Part shown: in pieces, positions 1 to 9,479 of the stretch
How the letters are laid out: the number at the start of each line of letters is the position of its first letter
Position numbering within the stretch: position 1 is the first letter of the stretch
DNA from: Nymphaea colorata
Taxonomy: Eukaryota; Streptophyta; Magnoliopsida; Nymphaeales; Nymphaeaceae
Length of the DNA: 32,644 bases
Assembly: GCF_008831285.2 (NCBI RefSeq)
Contig: NW_022205076.1
Location: 1 to 32,644, forward strand
Reading direction: 5' to 3'
Translations under genes and position numbers: made by a program
Notes under the pieces: model-generated
Seen by the model: the letters and a program-made list of their open reading frames with translations, nothing else
What the model was told of the DNA's origin: nothing
The model's database searches: none

Positions 1-49
1 AAACACATTAGGTTAACTATAAGGGATCAATTGAATGACTTGAATCACA

Positions 50-240
50 AACTAATGCGTGAATGTGCTTAAAGATGCATGTTGAATGATTTAGTGGAAT
101 GAAATTACAGGCTTGTATGAACATAAATGACATTTAAGTTATTTACTTGCTGTATTTCAGTTAATATAACGTGTTTCGCTTGTTATTACATCTATAACGA
201 ATGATTTCAATGGTTCAAACTAAAAGTTTGTACGAAAAAA
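50..240 (+). repeat. Non-palindromic spacer between successive palindromes (copy 1)
   Basis: About 190 bp between the outer end of one palindrome (offset 49) and the left arm of the next (241). It is made of two + sub-repeats without an inverted partner in the monomer. The segment from 62 resembles sub-repeat 5 (AATGTG, TTGAA-GATTTAGTGGA, CATGAA-AT in order) with a gap of about 9 bases. Confidence 0.85.
62..170 (+). repeat. Sub-repeat 1 (+), about 109 bp
   Basis: First of six + sub-repeats. It aligns with 512-626: shared AATGTG, TTGAATGATTTAGTGGA and TTGTATGAACAT blocks. It lacks about 9 bases near its start where others read CTTGTTATTACAT. Outside the palindrome. Confidence 0.8.
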
Positions 241-283
241 TGAGATTCACGTCATTCGTTTGATCGCTTATCATTAGCCTAAT
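171..283 (+). repeat. Sub-repeat 2 (+), 113 bp
   Basis: Starts GTGTTTCGCTTGTTATTACA. Its last ~43 bases (241-283) pair with 1193-1235 and form the outer end of the left arm. Confidence 0.86.
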
Positions 284-397
284 GCGTTTCACTTGTTATT
301 ACATGTACAATGATTGATTTTGTTGATTGAAATCACAAGTTCAAATGGATGCAAGTGGGATCTACGCATTAGTTTGATCTCTTGTAGTCAATCCAAT
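284..397 (+). repeat. Sub-repeat 3 (+), 114 bp
   Basis: Starts GCGTTTCACTTGTTATTACA. Contains GATTGAAATCACAAGTTC and GGGATCTACGCATTAG. Its inverted partner is the shortened sub-repeat at 1102-1192. Confidence 0.88.
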
Positions 398-511
398 GAG
401 TTGAACTTGTAGTTACATCAATAGTAAGGATCTAATGAATTGAAATCACAAGTTTGTATCAATACGAGTGGGATTTAAGCGATTCATCTGAGCACGCATA
501 TTTCATTGAAT
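398..511 (+). repeat. Sub-repeat 4 (+), 114 bp
   Basis: Starts GAGTTGAACTTGTAGTTACA. Its inverted partner is 987-1101; the 24-bp perfect block at 464-487 lies inside it. Confidence 0.88.
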
Positions 512-626
512 GTGATTAACATGTTGCTACATCCACGTTGAAAGATTTAGTGGATTTAAATCACAAGTTTGCATGAAAATGAACAAAATTCAAGTGGTTC
601 ATTTGCTCTTTTATAGTTAATCTAAT
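512..626 (+). repeat. Sub-repeat 5 (+), 115 bp
   Basis: Starts GTGATTAACATGTTGCTACA. Its inverted partner is 872-986, same length and about 82% identical by hand count. Confidence 0.9.
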
Positions 627-740
627 GTGTTTCACTTGTTATTACATGTATAAGTAACGATTTAAATGATTGAAATCACCAATTCATATGGACACAAATC
701 TGATGTATAGATTAGTTTGATGCTTGTAGTTAGTCCAATA
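627..740 (+). repeat. Sub-repeat 6 (+), 114 bp
   Basis: Starts GTGTTTCACTTGTTATTACA. Innermost sub-repeat of the left arm; pairs with 758-871. Two of the three perfect palindrome blocks begin in or next to it. Confidence 0.9.
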
Positions 741-757
741 AGTAGAATTTTTGTTTC
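741..757. other. Palindrome tip and variation hotspot (copy 1)
   Basis: The symmetry axis at 749 falls inside GTAGAA(C/A/-)TTTTTGTTT(C/-)ATTG. Two variable sites lie here. After GAA there is C in copies 4, 7, 14, 16, 17, 19 and 23-27, A in 2, 5, 9 and 18, and nothing in the rest. The C of GTTTCATTG is missing in 3, 6, 7, 12, 15-20 and 24-27, and in the first arm of copy 21. The sequence is almost self-complementary out to about 726 and 773, so the loop would be only a few bases. Confidence 0.9.
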
Positions 758-871
758 ATTGAATTAAGTAAAAGGGGTCAAACAAAAGCATAGATCCCAC
801 TTGTATCCATATGAACTTGTGATTTCAATCATTTAAATCGTTCATTACACATGTAATAACAAGTGAAACAC
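758..871 (-). repeat. Sub-repeat 6' (-), 114 bp
   Basis: Inverted partner of sub-repeat 6; ends GTAATAACAAGTGAAACAC. Contains the variable GGGG (774-777), CCC (796-798) and CAATC (830) sites. Confidence 0.9.
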
Positions 872-986
872 ATTAGATTAAATATAGGGGAGCAAATTAA
901 CGACTTGAATCTTATTCATTCTCATACAAACTTGTGATTTCGATCAACTAAATCATTCAAAATGGATGTACTAACAAGTTAAAAAC
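872..986 (-). repeat. Sub-repeat 5' (-), 115 bp
   Basis: Inverted partner of sub-repeat 5, aligning without gaps. Length variation appears only at GGGG 887-890 (copies 21 and 22) outside the damaged arms of copy 21. Confidence 0.9.
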
Positions 987-1101
987 ATTCAATTAAATAT
1001 GTGTGATCAAATGAATCGCTTAAATCCCACTCGTGTTTATACGAACAACTGATTTCAATCGCTTATATCGCGTACTATAAATGTAACGACAAGTTGAATT
1101 A
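987..1101 (-). repeat. Sub-repeat 4' (-), 115 bp
   Basis: Inverted partner of sub-repeat 4; holds the 24-bp perfect block 1011-1034. The CCC at 1026-1028, inside that block, is CC in copy 2 and in both arms of copy 21. Confidence 0.89.
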
Positions 1102-1192
1102 CTAGGGATGAAACTAATGCATAGATTCCATTTTAACTGTATGAACTGGTGATTTAAATCGTTCTTTATAGAAGTAATAAACAGTGAAACAC
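1102..1192 (-). repeat. Sub-repeat 3' (-), shortened to 91 bp
   Basis: Inverted partner of sub-repeat 3 but about 22 bp shorter. About 12 bases are missing after GAATTACTAG, and about 10 before AAATCGTTC compared with sub-repeat 6'. It contains the tail deletion hotspot and spans the phase boundary. Confidence 0.86.
1129..1155. other. Tail microdeletion hotspot (copy 1)
   Basis: The full form is CCATTTTTAACTGTATGAACTGGTGATTT. Two AACTG direct repeats nine bases apart flank TGTATG. The 9-bp deletion that fuses them (TTTTTAACTGGTG) occurs in copies 6, 15, 16, 22, 24-27 and the second arm of 21. Other forms here: four T (1, 9, 10, 11, 19, 20), GGATTT (2, 14, 18), GGGATTT (12), and private losses in 7, 13 and 17. 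Replication slippage between AACTG repeats explains the main class; read error may explain the rest. Confidence 0.9.
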
Positions 1193-2370
1193 ATTAGGTT
1201 AACTATAAGGGATCAATTGAATGACTTGAATCACAAACTAATGCGTGAATGTGCTTAAAGATGCATGTTGAATGATTTAGTGGAATGAAATTACAGGCTT
1301 GTATGAACATAAATGACATTTAAGTTATTTACTTGCTGTATTTCAGTTAATATAACGTGTTTCGCTTGTTATTACATCTATAACGAATGATTTCAATGGT
1401 TCAAACTAAAAGTTTGTACGAAAAAATGAGATTCACGTCATTCGTTTGATCGCTTATCATTAGCCTAATGCGTTTCACTTGTTATTACATGTACAATGAT
1501 TGATTTTGTTGATTGAAATCACAAGTTCAAATGGATGCAAGTGGGATCTACGCATTAGTTTGATCTCTTGTAGTCAATCCAATGAGTTGAACTTGTAGTT
1601 ACATCAATAGTAAGGATCTAATGAATTGAAATCACAAGTTTGTATCAATACGAGTGGGATTTAAGCGATTCATCTGAGCACGCATATTTCATTGAATGTG
1701 ATTAACATGTTGCTACATCCACGTTGAAAGATTTAGTGGATTTAAATCACAAGTTTGCATGAAAATGAACAAAATTCAAGTGGTTCATTTGCTCTTTTAT
1801 AGTTAATCTAATGTGTTTCACTTGTTATTACATGTATAAGTAACGATTTAAATGATTGAAATCACCAATTCATATGGACACAAATCTGATGTATAGATTA
1901 GTTTGATGCTTGTAGTTAGTCCAATAAGTAGAAATTTTTGTTTCATTGAATTAAGTAAAAGGGGTCAAACAAAAGCATAGATCCCACTTGTATCCATATG
2001 AACTTGTGATTTCAATATTTAAATCGTTCATTACACATGTAATAACAAGTGAAACACATTAGATTAAATATAGGGGAGCAAATTAACGACTTGAATCTTA
2101 TTCATTCTCATACAAACTTGTGATTTCGATCAACTAAATCATTCAAAATGGATGTACTAACAAGTTAAAAACATTCAATTAAATATGTGTGATCAAATGA
2201 ATCGCTTAAATCCACTCGTGTTTATACGAACAACTGATTTCAATCGCTTATATCGCGTACTATAAATGTAACGACAAGTTGAATTACTAGGGATGAAACT
2301 AATGCATAGATTCCATTTTTAACTGTATGAACTGGATTTAAATCGTTCTTTATAGAAGTAATAAACAGTG
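1187..2370 (+). repeat. Satellite copy 2 (1,184 bp)
   Basis: Differences from the 1,188-bp form: GAAATTTTT at the tip (C replaced by A), C of CAATCATTT lost, the late CCC reduced to CC near 2214, and GGTGATTT shortened to GGATTT in the tail. These explain its length exactly. The first 730 bases match copy 1. Confidence 0.96.
1193..1235 (-). repeat. Partial sub-repeat 2' (-), outer end of the right arm
   Basis: The first bases of copy 2 (offsets 7-49) are the inverted partner of 241-283, with roughly 8 mismatches in 42 by eye. Orientation then switches to + within about 15 bases (GACTTGAATCAC followed by AAACTAATGCG). Confidence 0.83.
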
Positions 2371-3556
2371 AAACACATTAGGTTAACTATAAGGGATCAA
2401 TTGAATGACTTGAATCACAAACTAATGCGTGAATGTGCTTAAAGATGCATGTTGAATGATTTAGTGGAATGAAATTACAGGCTTGTATGAACATAAATGA
2501 CATTTAAGTTATTTACTTGCTGTATTTCAGTTAATATAACGTGTTTCGCTTGTTATTACATCTATAACGAATGATTTCAATGGTTCAAACTAAAAGTTTG
2601 TACGAAAAAATGAGATTCACGTCATTCGTTTGATCGCTTATCATTAGCCTAATGCGTTTCACTTGTTATTACATGTACAATGATTGATTTTGTTGATTGA
2701 AATCACAAGTTCAAATGGATGCAAGTGGGATCTACGCATTAGTTTGATCTCTTGTAGTCAATCCAATGAGTTGAACTTGTAGTTACATCAATAGTAAGGA
2801 TCTAATGAATTGAAATCACAAGTTTGTATCAATACGAGTGGGATTTAAGCGATTCATCTGAGCACGCATATTTCATTGAATGTGATTAACATGTTGCTAC
2901 ATCCACGTTGAAAGATTTAGTGGATTTAAATCACAAGTTTGCATGAAAATGAACAAAATTCAAGTGGTTCATTTGCTCTTTTATAGTTAATCTAATGTGT
3001 TTCACTTGTTATTACATGTATAAGTAACGATTTAAATGATTGAAATCACCAATTCATATGGACACAAATCTGATGTATAGATTAGTTTGATGCTTGTAGT
3101 TAGTCCAATAAGTAGAATTTTTGTTTATTGAATTAAGTAAAAGGGGTCAAACAAAAGCATAGATCCCACTTGTATCCATATGAACTTGTGATTTCAATCA
3201 TTTAAATCGTTCATTACACATGTAATAACAAGTGAAACACATTAGATTAAATATAGGGGAGCAAATTAACGACTTGAATCTTATTCATTCTCATACAAAC
3301 TTGTGATTTCGATCAACTAAATCATTCAAAATGGATGTACTAACAAGTTAAAAACATTCAATTAAATATGTGTGATCAAATGAATCGCTTAAATCCCACT
3401 CGTGTTTATACGAACAACTGATTTCAATCGCTTATATCGCGTACTATAAATGTAACGACAAGTTGAATTACTAGGGATGAAACTAATGCATAGATTCCAT
3501 TTTTAACTGTATGAACTGGTGATTTAAATCGTTCTTTATAGAAGTAATAAACAGTG
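2371..3556 (+). repeat. Satellite copy 3 (1,186 bp)
   Basis: It lacks the C after GAA at the tip and the C of GTTTCATTG. The tail is full length with five T. No other length change. Confidence 0.96.
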
Positions 3557-4744
3557 AAACACATTAGGTTAACTATAAGGGATCAATTGAATGACTTGAA
3601 TCACAAACTAATGCGTGAATGTGCTTAAAGATGCATGTTGAATGATTTAGTGGAATGAAATTACAGGCTTGTATGAACATAAATGACATTTAAGTTATTT
3701 ACTTGCTGTATTTCAGTTAATATAACGTGTTTCGCTTGTTATTACATCTATAACGAATGATTTCAATGGTTCAAACTAAAAGTTTGTACGAAAAAATGAG
3801 ATTCACGTCATTCGTTTGATCGCTTATCATTAGCCTAATGCGTTTCACTTGTTATTACATGTACAATGATTGATTTTGTTGATTGAAATCACAAGTTCAA
3901 ATGGATGCAAGTGGGATCTACGCATTAGTTTGATCTCTTGTAGTCAATCCAATGAGTTGAACTTGTAGTTACATCAATAGTAAGGATCTAATGAATTGAA
4001 ATCACAAGTTTGTATCAATACGAGTGGGATTTAAGCGATTCATCTGAGCACGCATATTTCATTGAATGTGATTAACATGTTGCTACATCCACGTTGAAAG
4101 ATTTAGTGGATTTAAATCACAAGTTTGCATGAAAATGAACAAAATTCAAGTGGTTCATTTGCTCTTTTATAGTTAATCTAATGTGTTTCACTTGTTATTA
4201 CATGTATAAGTAACGATTTAAATGATTGAAATCACCAATTCATATGGACACAAATCTGATGTATAGATTAGTTTGATGCTTGTAGTTAGTCCAATAAGTA
4301 GAACTTTTTGTTTCATTGAATTAAGTAAAAGGGGTCAAACAAAAGCATAGATCCCACTTGTATCCATATGAACTTGTGATTTCAATAATTTAAATCGTTC
4401 ATTACACATGTAATAACAAGTGAAACACATTAGATTAAATATAGGGGAGCAAATTAACGACTTGAATCTTATTCATTCTCATACAAACTTGTGATTTCGA
4501 TCAACTAAATCATTCAAAATGGATGTACTAACAAGTTAAAAACATTCAATTAAATATGTGTGATCAAATGAATCGCTTAAATCCCACTCGTGTTTATACG
4601 AACAACTGATTTCAATCGCTTATATCGCGTACTATAAATGTAACGACAAGTTGAATTACTAGGGATGAAACTAATGCATAGATTCCATTTTTAACTGTAT
4701 GAACTGGTGATTTAAATCGTTCTTTATAGAAGTAATAAACAGTG
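3557..4744 (+). repeat. Satellite copy 4 (1,188 bp, full length)
   Basis: One of three longest copies (with 5 and 23). Tip GAACTTTTT and GTTTCATTG are intact. It reads CAATAATTT instead of CAATCATTT, a C-to-A change that breaks a perfect palindrome block. Confidence 0.96.
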
Positions 4745-5932
4745 AAACACATTAGGTTAACTATAAGGGATCAATTGAATGACTTGAATCACAAACTAAT
4801 GCGTGAATGTGCTTAAAGATGCATGTTGAATGATTTAGTGGAATGAAATTACAGGCTTGTATGAACATAAATGACATTTAAGTTATTTACTTGCTGTATT
4901 TCAGTTAATATAACGTGTTTCGCTTGTTATTACATCTATAACGAATGATTTCAATGGTTCAAACTAAAAGTTTGTACGAAAAAATGAGATTCACGTCATT
5001 CGTTTGATCGCTTATCATTAGCCTAATGCGTTTCACTTGTTATTACATGTACAATGATTGATTTTGTTGATTGAAATCACAAGTTCAAATGGATGCAAGT
5101 GGGATCTACGCATTAGTTTGATCTCTTGTAGTCAATCCAATGAGTTGAACTTGTAGTTACATCAATAGTAAGGATCTAATGAATTGAAATCACAAGTTTG
5201 TATCAATACGAGTGGGATTTAAGCGATTCATCTGAGCACGCATATTTCATTGAATGTGATTAACATGTTGCTACATCCACGTTGAAAGATTTAGTGGATT
5301 TAAATCACAAGTTTGCATGAAAATGAACAAAATTCAAGTGGTTCATTTGCTCTTTTATAGTTAATCTAATGTGTTTCACTTGTTATTACATGTATAAGTA
5401 ACGATTTAAATGATTGAAATCACCAATTCATATGGACACAAATCTGATGTATAGATTAGTTTGATGCTTGTAGTTAGTCCAATAAGTAGAAATTTTTGTT
5501 TCATTGAATTAAGTAAAAGGGGTCAAACAAAAGCATAGATCCCACTTGTATCCATATGAACTTGTGATTTCAATCATTTAAATCGTTCATTACACATGTA
5601 ATAACAAGTGAAACACATTAGATTAAATATAGGGGAGCAAATTAACGACTTGAATCTTATTCATTCTCATACAAACTTGTGATTTCGATCAACTAAATCA
5701 TTCAAAATGGATGTACTAACAAGTTAAAAACATTCAATTAAATATGTGTGATCAAATGAATCGCTTAAATCCCACTCGTGTTTATACGAACAACTGATTT
5801 CAATCGCTTATATCGCGTACTATAAATGTAACGACAAGTTGAATTACTAGGGATGAAACTAATGCATAGATTCCATTTTTAACTGTATGAACTGGTGATT
5901 TAAATCGTTCTTTATAGAAGTAATAAACAGTG
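4745..5932 (+). repeat. Satellite copy 5 (1,188 bp, full length)
   Basis: Tip reads GAAATTTTT. All other variable sites are in the long form. Confidence 0.96.
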
Positions 5933-7109
5933 AAACACATTAGGTTAACTATAAGGGATCAATTGAATGACTTGAATCACAAACTAATGCGTGAATGTGC
6001 TTAAAGATGCATGTTGAATGATTTAGTGGAATGAAATTACAGGCTTGTATGAACATAAATGACATTTAAGTTATTTACTTGCTGTATTTCAGTTAATATA
6101 ACGTGTTTCGCTTGTTATTACATCTATAACGAATGATTTCAATGGTTCAAACTAAAAGTTTGTACGAAAAAATGAGATTCACGTCATTCGTTTGATCGCT
6201 TATCATTAGCCTAATGCGTTTCACTTGTTATTACATGTACAATGATTGATTTTGTTGATTGAAATCACAAGTTCAAATGGATGCAAGTGGGATCTACGCA
6301 TTAGTTTGATCTCTTGTAGTCAATCCAATGAGTTGAACTTGTAGTTACATCAATAGTAAGGATCTAATGAATTGAAATCACAAGTTTGTATCAATACGAG
6401 TGGGATTTAAGCGATTCATCTGAGCACGCATATTTCATTGAATGTGATTAACATGTTGCTACATCCACGTTGAAAGATTTAGTGGATTTAAATCACAAGT
6501 TTGCATGAAAATGAACAAAATTCAAGTGGTTCATTTGCTCTTTTATAGTTAATCTAATGTGTTTCACTTGTTATTACATGTATAAGTAACGATTTAAATG
6601 ATTGAAATCACCAATTCATATGGACACAAATCTGATGTATAGATTAGTTTGATGCTTGTAGTTAGTCCAATAAGTAGAATTTTTGTTTATTGAATTAAGT
6701 AAAAGGGGTCAAACAAAAGCATAGATCCCACTTGTATCCATATGAACTTGTGATTTCAATCATTTAAATCGTTCATTACACATGTAATAACAAGTGAAAC
6801 ACATTAGATTAAATATAGGGGAGCAAATTAACGACTTGAATCTTATTCATTCTCATACAAACTTGTGATTTCGATCAACTAAATCATTCAAAATGGATGT
6901 ACTAACAAGTTAAAAACATTCAATTAAATATGTGTGATCAAATGAATCGCTTAAATCCCACTCGTGTTTATACGAACAACTGATTTCAATCGCTTATATC
7001 GCGTACTATAAATGTAACGACAAGTTGAATTACTAGGGATGAAACTAATGCATAGATTCCATTTTTAACTGGTGATTTAAATCGTTCTTTATAGAAGTAA
7101 TAAACAGTG
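5933..7109 (+). repeat. Satellite copy 6 (1,177 bp, short tail)
   Basis: It lacks the C after GAA and the C of GTTTCATTG, and carries the 9-bp tail deletion (TTTTTAACTGG in place of TTTTTAACTGTATGAACTGG). First copy from the left with that deletion. Confidence 0.96.
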
Positions 7110-8293
7110 AAACACATTAGGTTAACTATAAGGGATCAATTGAATGACTTGAATCACAAACTAATGCGTGAATGTGCTTAAAGATGCATGTTGAATGATT
7201 TAGTGGAATGAAATTACAGGCTTGTATGAACATAAATGACATTTAAGTTATTTACTTGCTGTATTTCAGTTAATATAACGTGTTTCGCTTGTTATTACAT
7301 CTATAACGAATGATTTCAATGGTTCAAACTAAAAGTTTGTACGAAAAAATGAGATTCACGTCATTCGTTTGATCGCTTATCATTAGCCTAATGCGTTTCA
7401 CTTGTTATTACATGTACAATGATTGATTTTGTTGATTGAAATCACAAGTTCAAATGGATGCAAGTGGGATCTACGCATTAGTTTGATCTCTTGTAGTCAA
7501 TCCAATGAGTTGAACTTGTAGTTACATCAATAGTAAGGATCTAATGAATTGAAATCACAAGTTTGTATCAATACGAGTGGGATTTAAGCGATTCATCTGA
7601 GCACGCATATTTCATTGAATGTGATTAACATGTTGCTACATCCACGTTGAAAGATTTAGTGGATTTAAATCACAAGTTTGCATGAAAATGAACAAAATTC
7701 AAGTGGTTCATTTGCTCTTTTATAGTTAATCTAATGTGTTTCACTTGTTATTACATGTATAAGTAACGATTTAAATGATTGAAATCACCAATTCATATGG
7801 ACACAAATCTGATGTATAGATTAGTTTGATGCTTGTAGTTAGTCCAATAAGTAGAACTTTTTGTTTATTGAATTAAGTAAAAGGGGTCAAACAAAAGCAT
7901 AGATCCCACTTGTATCCATATGAACTTGTGATTTCAATCATTTAAATCGTTCATTACACATGTAATAACAAGTGAAACACATTAGATTAAATATAGGGGA
8001 GCAAATTAACGACTTGAATCTTATTCATTCTCATACAAACTTGTGATTTCGATCAACTAAATCATTCAAAATGGATGTACTAACAAGTTAAAAACATTCA
8101 ATTAAATATGTGTGATCAAATGAATCGCTTAAATCCCACTCGTGTTTATACGAACAACTGATTTCAATCGCTTATATCGCGTACTATAAATGTAACGACA
8201 AGTTGAATTACTAGGGATGAAACTAATGCATAGATTCCATTTTACTTATGAACTGGTGATTTAAATCGTTCTTTATAGAAGTAATAAACAGTG
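7110..8293 (+). repeat. Satellite copy 7 (1,184 bp, private tail)
   Basis: Tip GAACTTTTT; C of GTTTCATTG lost. The tail reads CCATTTTACTTATGAACTGG, three bases shorter than the full form and seen in no other copy. Confidence 0.96.
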
Positions 8294-9479
8294 AAACACA
8301 TTAGGTTAACTATAAGGGATCAATTGAATGACTTGAATCACAAACTAATGCGTGAATGTGCTTAAAGATGCATGTTGAATGATTTAGTGGAATGAAATTA
8401 CAGGCTTGTATGAACATAAATGACATTTAAGTTATTTACTTGCTGTATTTCAGTTAATATAACGTGTTTCGCTTGTTATTACATCTATAACGAATGATTT
8501 CAATGGTTCAAACTAAAAGTTTGTACGAAAAAATGAGATTCACGTCATTCGTTTGATCGCTTATCATTAGCCTAATGCGTTTCACTTGTTATTACATGTA
8601 CAATGATTGATTTTGTTGATTGAAATCACAAGTTCAAATGGATGCAAGTGGGATCTACGCATTAGTTTGATCTCTTGTAGTCAATCCAATGAGTTGAACT
8701 TGTAGTTACATCAATAGTAAGGATCTAATGAATTGAAATCACAAGTTTGTATCAATACGAGTGGGATTTAAGCGATTCATCTGAGCACGCATATTTCATT
8801 GAATGTGATTAACATGTTGCTACATCCACGTTGAAAGATTTAGTGGATTTAAATCACAAGTTTGCATGAAAATGAACAAAATTCAAGTGGTTCATTTGCT
8901 CTTTTATAGTTAATCTAATGTGTTTCACTTGTTATTACATGTATAAGTAACGATTTAAATGATTGAAATCACCAATTCATATGGACACAAATCTGATGTA
9001 TAGATTAGTTTGATGCTTGTAGTTAGTCCAATAAGTAGAATTTTTGTTTCATTGAATTAAGTAAAAGGGGTCAAACAAAAGCATAGATCCCACTTGTATC
9101 CATATGAACTTGTGATTTCAATCATTTAAATCGTTCATTACACATGTAATAACAAGTGAAACACATTAGATTAAATATAGGGGAGCAAATTAACGACTTG
9201 AATCTTATTCATTCTCATACAAACTTGTGATTTCGATCAACTAAATCATTCAAAATGGATGTACTAACAAGTTAAAAACATTCAATTAAATATGTGTGAT
9301 CAAATGAATCGCTTAAATCCCACTCGTGTTTATACGAACAACTGATTTCAATCGCTTATATCGCGTACTATAAATGTAACGACAAGTTGAATTACTAGGG
9401 ATGAAACTAAGCATAGATTCCATTTTTAACTGTATGAACTGGTGATTTAAATCGTTCTTTATAGAAGTAATAAACAGTG
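8294..9479 (+). repeat. Satellite copy 8 (1,186 bp)
   Basis: It lacks the C after GAA, and the T of ATGCATAG (reads CTAAGCATAG). Tail full length. Confidence 0.96.

Larger units (their letters stand above)
1..730 (+). repeat. Invariant 730-bp block of the monomer (shown in copy 1)
   Basis: In all 27 complete copies the distance from AAACACATTAGG to TAGTCCAATAAG (TAGTCAATAAG in copies 15 and 21) is exactly 730 bases. I saw no base difference in it by eye, although I did not align every position. It holds the outer end of the preceding right arm, the spacer and nearly all of the left arm. That is about 19.7 kb of sequence without an indel, next to a right arm that varies in nearly every copy. 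Confidence 0.93.
241..745 (+). repeat. Left arm of the monomer palindrome (copy 1)
   Basis: This ~505-bp segment is the inverted counterpart of about 753-1235, with the axis at 749. Perfect paired blocks with exactly that axis are 464-487 with 1011-1034 (24 bp), 618-649 with 849-880 (32 bp) and 656-679 with 819-842 (24 bp). Between blocks the arms are diverged: 512-626 against the complement of 872-986 shows about 21 mismatches in 115 ungapped positions, or roughly 82% identity. A single strand could fold into a long imperfect hairpin. The arm contains + sub-repeats 3-6 and the end of sub-repeat 2. Confidence 0.93.
1..1186 (+). repeat. Satellite copy 1 (1,186 bp), used as reference for offsets
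   Basis: Offsets quoted for other copies refer to this one. Layout: end of the previous palindrome's right arm (1-49), spacer (about 50-240), left arm (about 241-745), tip centred on 749, right arm (about 753 to the end, continuing to 1235). Variable sites: CC at 735-736; C absent after GAA at 747; C present at 757; GGGG at 774-777; CCC at 796-798; C at 830; GGGG at 887-890; CCC at 1026-1028; T at 1118; tail 1129-1155. Compared with the longest form (1,188 bp) it lacks the C after GAA and one T of the tail T-run. Confidence 0.97.
753..1235 (-). repeat. Right arm of the monomer palindrome (crosses into copy 2)
   Basis: Inverted copy of the left arm, about 20 bp shorter because its fourth sub-repeat is shortened. 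It crosses the phase boundary at 1186/1187, so the natural period is spacer, left arm, right arm. All length variation between copies lies in this arm or at the tip beside it; its last ~80 bp (1156-1235) are invariant again. Confidence 0.92.

Noticed and set aside
212-290. tRNA-like or SINE polymerase III promoter boxes (GGTTCAAACTA and TAGCCTAATGCG)
   Set aside because: Each matches only partly, and the A-box-like sequence lies downstream of the B-box-like one, the wrong order. No cloverleaf is evident.
690-715. Hammerhead ribozyme core (ATCTGATGTATAG)
   Set aside because: The core needs CTGANGA; here it is CTGATGT, and I found no correctly placed GAAA with flanking stems.
1-1186. CENP-B box
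   Set aside because: No match to the TTCG-GGAA-CGGGA pattern on either strand by eye. Its absence does not exclude a centromeric role.
241-1235. Transposon with long terminal inverted repeats (foldback or MITE type)
   Set aside because: The arms nearly meet at the axis with no internal cargo, no target-site duplication can be identified, and the element never occurs outside the tandem array in this window. An origin from such an element cannot be excluded.
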